A stretch of DNA of 9,758 bases, from positions 1 through 9,758 of the forward strand of contig CACXYG010000039.1 of assembly GCA_902771745.1 (NCBI GenBank), given 5' to 3'. Of the stretch, positions 4,542 to 9,758 are shown in pieces. Position numbers and translations under genes: made by a program. The DNA is from an uncultured Erysipelotrichaceae bacterium (lineage in GTDB: Bacteria > Bacillota_I > Bacilli_A > RFN20 > CAG-288). Position 1 is the first letter of the stretch. The number at the start of each line of letters is the position of its first letter. A model generated the notes under the pieces. The model was not told where the DNA came from, made no database searches, and worked only from the letters and a program-made list of their open reading frames with translations.

Positions 4542-6755
4542 ATGAAACGTAAATTTGTAAGCCTACTTACATTAGGCTTTTTGATGACGCTTTCTGCTTG
4601 TGGGGAGACAACAGGAAGTTCTGCTCAGCCAGTCAGTTCTGGCACTAATTCAACAACAAGTTCTGTTACAACGAATAGTTCGGCAACTGAAAATAGTTCT
4701 GTAATTGAAACAAGTTCCGTTGAAGATAACAGTTCTGTTACTGAAGTTAGTTCCGTTGAAGACTCTACCGTTCAAGAATCCTCGGTCGAGGAATCCTCTA
4801 TTCAGGAATCTTCTACAGAAGAATCTTCCATCGAAGAAAGTAGTCCTGAAACTTCTTCGCAGCCATCTAGTTCTCCTGATGATAGTTCTACTTCCTCTTC
4901 CTCTCCTTTAGTCGCAACAGATTATGTGTTCGAATATGAAAATGCCACTCATGAATCTCCTGATGGCAGTTGGAATAGTGGCCAAATCACCACACCAGTT
5001 GAAGAGAACGCTGGCGATGACACCAACCCAACCAGCGGTGGTAAATCTCTCGGTTATATGTCTACCGGTTGTAAAGAGACCATCGCCTTTACCAGCAATG
5101 CTGCTGGCAAAGCTACGTTGACCTTCCGTTTTGCTCCAAGTAGTTTGAAGTCTGACTGGTCTGGTATTGCTGAAATGGATTTAGCAACTACCATCAGCAT
5201 CAAAGTCAACGGCACTGCCTTAGATTTGACTGGTAAGGTTTTAAACGGGGTTGATGGCTGGAACTGGTATAGTTGGCAGAATGTCTCCTTTGCTGATGTC
5301 GACTTACAGCAAGGTGATAACACGGTCGTTTTAGAGATCATCGGTGCTCAAGGTCCAAATATTGACTGCCTTACCATCAATACCACTTGTGTTTTAACTG
5401 GCGCTTCCAGCACTGGTGGATCAACCACGCCAACACTAGCTGACGTCGGTACAGGTTTCTATGTCATTCATGGTTATGCCTGGGGTCCTGGTGTTGACAA
5501 AATCGTTTTATGCTTAAATGGTTCTGTTGCCGCTGCTGATCTTGCTGCTGACTTATTCACAGTCACCGCTACTGGTACTACCGGTGGTGCAAGAGAAGTT
5601 ACAGCCGCTTATTTAGCAGATGCCAATGGTGATGCCGTCAATGCTACTACTGCTAACTATGTCGCCTTAGACTTGAAATTAAATGTCACTTCTACCACTT
5701 TCGGTAACTTCACCTTCAATAGCTACAATGGTTGCGACCCATTCAGCTATAGTCAGACAACCAGCAAAAATACATGGGATACTGAATATAACGTTGAAGT
5801 CAAACTCGCTACTGGTAAATCCTTGAAGATTGGTGATACCACCTATTCTCAGGCGGATAACCCATTCAAGGTCGTCGCCGACTTTGACACCAAGGTCATG
5901 CCAGATCTTAAAGATTGGACGGAAGCCAAGAGTTATACCCACACTGATAGCGGTAAGACTCTCACTTATAAAGCCTATGAACCAACGGCTTTGACTGCTG
6001 ATGGTGTCAAGAACAAACTTATCATCTGGTTACATGGTGCTGGTGAAGGCGGTACTGATCCAGATATCGCCATCTTAGGTAATGATGTCACCAATATCTC
6101 TCAGAATGGTATTCAGCAGTTCTTCAAGAAAGACGGCGGTGCTCAGGGTGCTTACGTCTTAGCCGTCCAGACGCCAACCATGTGGATGGATGATGGTACT
6201 GGTGCTTATACTGCCAATTCTAATTCCTGCTACACTGAAGCCTTAAAGGCTACTATTGATGACTATTTAACCAAAAATACTGATATCGATACTGCCAATA
6301 TCATCTTAGGTGGTTGCTCGAATGGTGGCTTCATGACCATGAACATGGCCATTCATTATCCTTCTTTCTTCCATGCCTACTATCCAGTCTGTGAAGCTTA
6401 TGTTGATAGCAACATCACGGATGACAACATCACCACCTTGAAGGATCTCAACATCTGGTTCACGGCTGCTGCCACGGATACCACTGTTGATCCATCCACC
6501 AATTCCACCGCCACCTACAAGAGACTAAAGGCTGCTGGTGCTGCTAATGTCCACTATTCCTTCTTCGAGAAGGTCATGTGTGATGAATCTGGTGAGAACA
6601 TAGAATATATGGGTCACTGGTCCTGGATCTATGCCTTACGTAACGAGTGCACCAAGGATCAGGCTGACTATAACAATGTCGCTGCTCCATCCACTGCTGA
6701 AGTTAAACTCAATAACAAAGCCGTTTCCATCTGGGAATGGTTAGCAAACATCTAA
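4542..6755 (+). CDS. Secreted multidomain esterase lipoprotein
   Basis: This 737-aa protein is exported and lipid-anchored: signal MKRK plus hydrophobic core, lipobox LSAC with Cys20. A Ser/Glu-rich linker with degenerate ESS(I/V)(E/Q) repeats (21-125) acts as a stalk. Residues 127-287 look like a beta-sandwich carbohydrate-binding module of the CBM6/35 type (YVFEYENATHES opening, DGWNWYSWQNVSF, GDNTVVLEIIG). Residues 303-445 fit the Ig-like domain found ahead of EstA-type esterases (IHGYAWGPGVDKIVLCLN). Residues 465-737 are an alpha/beta hydrolase: oxyanion-loop motif HGAGEGG (498-504), nucleophile elbow GGCSNGG (590-596, Ser593), acid D646 or D650, and His692 in GHWSW. It probably removes acetyl or feruloyl-type esters from plant polysaccharide at the cell surface. 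Start follows GTGAAAGG. A cre-like operator suggests catabolite repression. The Ala/Thr/Asp-rich body is GC-richer than flanking DNA. Substrate specificity cannot be told from sequence. Confidence 0.9.
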   Translation: MKRKFVSLLTLGFLMTLSACGETTGSSAQPVSSGTNSTTSSVTTNSSATENSSVIETSSVEDNSSVTEVSSVEDSTVQESSVEESSIQESSTEESSIEESSPETSSQPSSSPDDSSTSSSSPLVATDYVFEYENATHESPDGSWNSGQITTPVEENAGDDTNPTSGGKSLGYMSTGCKETIAFTSNAAGKATLTFRFAPSSLKSDWSGIAEMDLATTISIKVNGTALDLTGKVLNGVDGWNWYSWQNVSFADVDLQQGDNTVVLEIIGAQGPNIDCLTINTTCVLTGASSTGGSTTPTLADVGTGFYVIHGYAWGPGVDKIVLCLNGSVAAADLAADLFTVTATGTTGGAREVTAAYLADANGDAVNATTANYVALDLKLNVTSTTFGNFTFNSYNGCDPFSYSQTTSKNTWDTEYNVEVKLATGKSLKIGDTTYSQADNPFKVVADFDTKVMPDLKDWTEAKSYTHTDSGKTLTYKAYEPTALTADGVKNKLIIWLHGAGEGGTDPDIAILGNDVTNISQNGIQQFFKKDGGAQGAYVLAVQTPTMWMDDGTGAYTANSNSCYTEALKATIDDYLTKNTDIDTANIILGGCSNGGFMTMNMAIHYPSFFHAYYPVCEAYVDSNITDDNITTLKDLNIWFTAAATDTTVDPSTNSTATYKRLKAAGAANVHYSFFEKVMCDESGENIEYMGHWSWIYALRNECTKDQADYNNVAAPSTAEVKLNNKAVSIWEWLANI

Positions 6756-6814
6756 ACGAATTTACTTTTCGTTTATCATTTGCCTGGAGGCTATGAGAAA
6801 TCATAGCCTCTTTT
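6754..6814 (+). terminator. Double hairpin 3' end of the esterase gene
   Basis: AAACGAA/TTCGTTT overlaps the stop codon, then GAGGCTATGA (6787-6796) pairs with TCATAGCCTC (6801-6810) around a GAAA tetraloop, followed by TTTT. Compared with the first unit, the stem is one pair longer, with a changed loop, which supports selection for the structure. Confidence 0.88.
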
Positions 6815-7145
6815 GCTATATAGGAAATCCTAATGGTATCAATCTAATAAATATCGGATTCATCGATGATTTTCGGTGACGGAAATGCTATAACATGTGT
6901 AAGAAATATAGCCGAAATCCCCTATCCATTCTCCGTATCCGTAGATACAGTCATGCCCATTGAAGGTATGAGATCCATCGTATCCGTGCGGCATGGCTGC
7001 AGCACATGGGTAAGGAAAAGAAGAACGTCGTTTACCGTGCCATGAAATACCACTTCAAGGCTGAGGAGTATGGGAATAACAGTTCCAAGGCGCATCCAGG
7101 TACTTAGACCATGAAAGACAACCTACCTACGCCTGGGTCAAATCG
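6815..7145. other. Gene-poor spacer with one possible relic
   Basis: Between the esterase terminator and the XRE-gene terminator there is no intact ORF with a ribosome binding site. An imperfect hairpin is visible around GCTATA (6887-6892) and TATAGC (6907-6912). From about 6940 the DNA becomes more GC-rich and codon-like, which suggests decayed coding sequence (see 6964-7107). Confidence 0.5.
6964..7107 (+). pseudogene. Possible coding relic without a start
   Basis: An open frame of 47 codons between TGA (6961) and TAG (7105) reads RYEIHRIRAAWLQHM, then a Lys-rich helix-like part (GKEKKNVVYRAMKYHF) and KAEEYG. It is basic and amphipathic, with composition like a real protein and base content unlike the AT-rich surroundings. 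There is no start codon with a ribosome binding site. It may be the tail of a decayed transposase or DNA-binding protein, but I do not recognise the family. Confidence 0.3.
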
Positions 7146-7188
7146 AAAAGGCACCATTTTGGGTGCCAGTGATGATTTAATCATCACT
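7146..7188 (-). terminator. Terminator of the XRE membrane regulator gene
   Basis: On the minus strand, a palindromic hairpin AGTGATGA-TTAAA-TCATCACT (7168-7188) begins eight bases after the stop codon. It is followed without a gap by GGCACC-CAAAAT-GGTGCC (7150-7167) and TTTT (7146-7149). The second hairpin with its U-tract is the intrinsic terminator; the first probably strengthens it or protects the 3' end. Confidence 0.85.
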
Positions 7189-7196
7189 TATGTTCT

Positions 7197-8849
7197 TCAG
7201 TTTTCTGCGGGAATCTTCTTTGCAATGATATCGGGAATCTGCTTATCGTTGATTTTCAGAAGGTAGATTTCACCGGTAGTCCTTCCGACCTCGCTGGGTT
7301 CATCGTTGGCGTAGGTGCCGAAGAAACAGTGGTTTCCTGTATAAGTTTCAAAGGATATCGCATAAATGTCTTTTCCATTGTAGGTGGATTCTGCCTGAGA
7401 TTTTGCACTTTGGGATTCTATTTTTGCGGAGAAGTGGCTTCCTTCTTCAGATAGAGCAAAGCGATGAGCCGTGGATTTGCTAAAGGTTGTCTTGGTGGTC
7501 ATAAACTGAATCTCATCATCGACGATGGTATACGAACCACTGGCTACAGCATATTGCCAAATGTTTTTTCCATAGACTTCTGAGGTTAAGAAGGAACCGT
7601 TGTGTAAATCACCGAACAACTCAATGGAAGTAAATGCCTTGATATCATTGGTCTCATAGTAGGTGAGGAAGGAATAAGGGGCATTAGAGAGGGTGACGAT
7701 TTTCCAGCTGTCGAGGAACTGTACTTCGACACCGATCATTTTGGAACGGATGCGATATTCATCTTTGAAGACAGCACTACAAGAAGCATCGTAGAGTTGA
7801 CTCTGCGTATAGGTGACGGAATTGGTGACATCCTTTTGCTGTCCATTGGTATATTGGGCGATGACTTGGATGCCACTTGCATCAAGCGGCTCTCCGACGT
7901 GGTAGCGGGTCTTTTTGGGCTTCTGCGTCACTTGAATATCTTTTAATAAAGAGACATTGTCATTTTCGGCGATGAAATCAGGAGAGGAAGCGTATTGCTG
8001 CATGGAAAAATGATGATCGATGACTCTGGTAAAACAAATATCGCCAGAATGCCTGCTGAAATATTTGTCAGCTTCCGTATATCTACCAAAGAGCGTGTGA
8101 TCAAGATGAGTTTCATCACCATTAAAGGAAATGAAACTCAACTCAGTTCCATCAAAGGAGGTATCCTCTGCGTTCTCAGTCTCCAAATGACCATAGAAAT
8201 AGGCAATGTCTTCTGCTTTTCCATCACTTAGTTTTTTTGTGTTCAAAGTGTCTTTGACCTCGCCGACATGGAAAGCAATCACATCTTTCTCCATAGTGTC
8301 ACCGCCGATGAGATAATCACCGGTGACCATACAGTAATAATCGTTGTCGTTCTCACTCCATGAATCATGGCAGATGAACGTTCCCTTCTGAAGATCTCCA
8401 TTGAGTTCTAAGGAAACCATCTCTTCGTTTCCAAAGACGGTAAAGAAAGAATAATCGGCATTACTTTCACGGCAGACCAACCATGATTTCTCGGATGCTA
8501 ATCTGCTTTCCTTCTGTGCGTTGACGATAGAGATGGGAATGACAATGGCACAACTGACAAGCATAGACATTGCCAACGAGGTACATAAAACCCAAGGCCA
8601 ATGGCTTTTCTTTTTTATGACAGTTGGTTGTTCCTCTTTCTTGGCCTCTTTACCAAGTAATTCATCCACAGATACCGAGAGGACATCTGCAATCTTAGGC
8701 AAAGTATCCACAGAGGGTAGACCGTATCCGCATTCCCAGCGAGAAATGGTTTTATCGATGACAAAAAGGGAGTCAGCCAGTTCCTTCTGGGTCATTCCTT
8801 TGGCTTTTCTTAGCCGCGCGATGATTCTCCCGACTTCTTTAGAATCCAT
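7197..8849 (-). CDS. Membrane-anchored XRE-type regulator with duplicated exported domain
   Basis: This 550-aa protein starts with an XRE/Cro-type helix-turn-helix (3-65: RIIARLRKAKGMTQKELADS, ISRWECGYGLP, LSVSVDELLGKE). A basic linker (KKKSHW, 79-84) precedes one membrane helix (84-110), so by the positive-inside rule the DNA-binding part is cytoplasmic and residues 115-550 are outside. The exported part holds two copies of one beta-rich domain. Copy 1 (122-276) and copy 2 (381-534) share SW..(V)..SNAxYSF at their start, an EL.GDL..G(T/S)F segment, and a closing FG.Y....(S)G(D/E)I pattern. Between them (303-350) lies a Big_3-like Ig module: IQVTQKPKKTRYHVGEPLDA, then VIAQYTNGQQKDVT. The architecture suggests a one-component sensor that ties an outside signal to DNA binding. 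AAGGAGGAG lies just before the ATG, so translation should be strong. Monocistronic by its terminator. Targets unknown. Confidence 0.85.
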   Translation of the reverse strand: MDSKEVGRIIARLRKAKGMTQKELADSLFVIDKTISRWECGYGLPSVDTLPKIADVLSVSVDELLGKEAKKEEQPTVIKKKSHWPWVLCTSLAMSMLVSCAIVIPISIVNAQKESRLASEKSWLVCRESNADYSFFTVFGNEEMVSLELNGDLQKGTFICHDSWSENDNDYYCMVTGDYLIGGDTMEKDVIAFHVGEVKDTLNTKKLSDGKAEDIAYFYGHLETENAEDTSFDGTELSFISFNGDETHLDHTLFGRYTEADKYFSRHSGDICFTRVIDHHFSMQQYASSPDFIAENDNVSLLKDIQVTQKPKKTRYHVGEPLDASGIQVIAQYTNGQQKDVTNSVTYTQSQLYDASCSAVFKDEYRIRSKMIGVEVQFLDSWKIVTLSNAPYSFLTYYETNDIKAFTSIELFGDLHNGSFLTSEVYGKNIWQYAVASGSYTIVDDEIQFMTTKTTFSKSTAHRFALSEEGSHFSAKIESQSAKSQAESTYNGKDIYAISFETYTGNHCFFGTYANDEPSEVGRTTGEIYLLKINDKQIPDIIAKKIPAEN

Positions 8850-9289
8850 TTCTCCTCCTTCAGTCTTTTATTGGAATTCGACGACGCCTATATGCTTTTC
8901 ATTATTCTACAATGACCCAATGACATTTGATAATAATTAGTCAATAAATGTAACGAATTAAATGCTTTTGATTCTCTAAATATTTTAACTGAAAAGGCGA
9001 AAGAATGGTATATACGTTTCATATACTCGACAAAAACACTTTGTTTATCGGCAAATTTATGAATCTTGCTCTCAAGAGAATTATTTCTATTGGCTAGTTT
9101 CTTTTTGAAAAGTAGTGAGTTGAAGATGTGAGACTTCCGAAAAGAAATGAAACGTTGTCTGAAAATATCTTATCTGGAATTTTTGCCGTAATCATGGGAC
9201 TTTTTACCAGTATATGTTCCATAGGTACAATTTGACAGACTCCTCTTTTAAGATGAAAGCAGGAAAAAACAAATCAGGAGGAACATGCT
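8850..9289. other. Divergent intergenic region, 440 bases
   Basis: This AT-rich stretch separates the leftward XRE gene from the rightward membrane-protein gene. Leftward promoter candidates are a TTGACT (minus strand, near 8937-8942) without a good -10, and a TAGAAT near 8902-8907 with a poor -35. GTATAT/ATATAC arms (9008-9026) form a short inverted repeat. A 35-codon frame from GTG 9128 to TGA 9233 encodes a hydrophobic helix (NILSGIFAVIMGLFTSICSIGTI) but has no ribosome binding site and overlaps the rightward promoter candidate; it may be a relic or chance. Confidence 0.45.
9203..9231 (+). promoter_or_regulatory. Candidate promoter of the membrane-protein operon
   Basis: TTTACC (9203-9208), a 17-base spacer and TACAAT (9226-9231) lie about 60 bases before the ATG at 9290. 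A consensus TTGACA follows at 9232-9237 but has no fitting -10, so the first pair is preferred. Confidence 0.4.
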
Positions 9290-9709
9290 ATGAAGTTGAT
9301 ATCCTTCAAAGACATCAAGGCTATCGCCGACAAAGGGTTCTTTGTCACGTTGGGCTTAGCCCTTCTTTCGTTGATATATCCATGGATTTATTTCTTTTTC
9401 TATTTCAATAGCAATGAGTTCTCACTCTTTGCTATGCTACTTCCCTTAATAGGAGTCGTCTTTACCCTGGCATTGGAAGTATTTACTCTTTACCGTTTTG
9501 CCCCATATGCTTTGTTCTTAGGTAATGTTTCCGGTCTGGCCTTTTATATCTATGGTATGTATTACTACATCTCCATTGTTCAAAGTGCTATTGATGCACA
9601 AGGGTTATCCTTTGCCTTCCTTTTTACCGCAATCCTAATTGGTTTGGCATTACTTATTAGCATCATCAATGTATTTCTTTCCCAAACAAAGGAGGAAAAG
9701 AACAAATGA
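9290..9709 (+). CDS. Four-helix membrane protein, first gene of an operon
   Basis: The 139-aa protein has a short cytoplasmic start (MKLISFKDIKAIADKG), then four membrane helices at about 17-39, 45-68, 70-95 and 103-128, and ends in a charged tail (QTKEEKNK). AGGAGG (9276-9281) lies eight bases before the ATG. Its stop overlaps the next start as ATGA (9706-9709), so the two are translationally coupled and probably work together. I recall similar small proteins with a KLIS.K.IKAI.DKG start placed before membrane-anchored family 3 beta-glucosidases in gut Bacillota. That link is memory-based and the second gene is cut off, so it remains a suggestion. It could help export, anchor or stabilise the product of the next gene. 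No catalytic motif is visible. Confidence 0.85.
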   Translation: MKLISFKDIKAIADKGFFVTLGLALLSLIYPWIYFFFYFNSNEFSLFAMLLPLIGVVFTLALEVFTLYRFAPYALFLGNVSGLAFYIYGMYYYISIVQSAIDAQGLSFAFLFTAILIGLALLISIINVFLSQTKEEKNK

Positions 9710-9758
9710 AAATTTTAAAGATAGCAACAAAGGTTTCTTTTGTATTATTCTCCACCAC
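9706..9758 (+). CDS. Start of the coupled downstream gene (partial)
   Basis: Only 17 codons are present: MKILKIATKVSFVLFST. A basic start followed by a hydrophobic run points to a signal peptide or N-terminal membrane anchor. GGAGG (9691-9695) lies ten bases before the ATG, inside the end of the preceding gene, and the starts overlap by four bases. A membrane-anchored glycoside hydrolase would fit the sugar-use theme but cannot be confirmed here. Confidence 0.75.
   Translation, partial: MKILKIATKVSFVLFST

Larger units (their letters stand above)
4026..6816 (+). repeat. Tandem paralogous units sharing 5' and 3' ends
   Basis: Unit one (4026-4316) and unit two (4497-6816) share, in order, a 14-base cre-like site, the AAGTGAAAGGTAAATTATA leader end, about 80 bases of signal-peptide coding sequence, the C-terminal helix codons and about 65 bases of 3' untranslated hairpins. 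Only the middle differs in presence. Short direct repeats of this sort can recombine, and recombination between the two 5' or the two 3' copies would remove one unit. Confidence 0.85.

Noticed and set aside
4705..4911. 68-aa forward frame in the Ser-rich linker
   Set aside because: Alternate-frame reading of the repetitive linker (Leu/Pro/Lys bias), inside the much better supported esterase frame.
4634..4915. Repetitive Ser-codon DNA considered as a CRISPR or tandem repeat
   Set aside because: The repeats are irregular, in frame and encode a Ser/Glu stalk, so this is a low-complexity linker rather than an array.
8521..8940. 139-aa forward frame opposite the XRE gene start
   Set aside because: It is antisense to the helix-turn-helix and membrane helix, and lacks a ribosome binding site.
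9214..9411. 65-aa forward frame overlapping the membrane-protein start
   Set aside because: Its ATG has no suitable ribosome binding site and it runs out of frame across the AGGAGG and start of the supported gene.

Overview
The window looks like chromosomal DNA from a low-GC Bacillota, possibly a gut-associated lineage of the Erysipelotrichia/Mollicutes-neighbour type. The reasons are the AT-rich intergenic DNA, strong purine-rich ribosome binding sites, short hairpin-plus-T-tract terminators, a lipobox lipoprotein signal and CcpA/LacI-type operators. TGA works as a stop here. The placement is inference from style; there is no rRNA or marker gene.

Layout, left to right. (1) 1-508: a perfect 38-bp palindrome, a small leftward membrane-peptide ORF (121-261) and an AT-rich divergent intergenic region. 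(2) 509-1816: a cytoplasmic GH28 polygalacturonase-like enzyme with its own terminator. (3) 1869-2081: a compact unit of promoter, operator palindrome, 31-aa hydrophobic peptide and terminator, whose terminator hairpin lies inside the 3' end of a convergent gene. (4) 2062-3772, leftward: a small two-helix membrane protein with a charged Lys/Glu tail, and an AAA+ protein with an MIT-like helical N-terminus whose usual catalytic residues look replaced. (5) 4021-6816: two related transcription units. Both have a -10 box fused to a cre-like operator, a near-identical lipoprotein signal sequence, a shared C-terminal peptide and the same double-hairpin 3' end. The second unit is a full 737-aa secreted esterase. 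The first is a 60-aa version with the whole middle missing. (6) 6815-7145: no intact gene, one possible coding relic. (7) 7197-8849, leftward: an XRE-type DNA-binding protein anchored in the membrane, with a large exported part made of two copies of one domain around an Ig-like module. (8) 9290-9758: a four-helix membrane protein translationally coupled to a following gene cut off by the window end.

What ties the region together is plant-polysaccharide use. The esterase lipoprotein carries a carbohydrate-binding-like module and would act on ester groups outside the cell, the GH28 enzyme would cleave galacturonide oligomers inside, and the cre-like sites suggest repression by preferred sugars. 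The membrane-anchored XRE protein could sense something outside the cell near this locus, but its targets are not visible. The best candidates for something undescribed are the internally deleted esterase gene kept with intact control signals, the AAA+ protein lacking its expected catalytic glutamate and arginine finger, and the duplicated-ectodomain XRE regulator.
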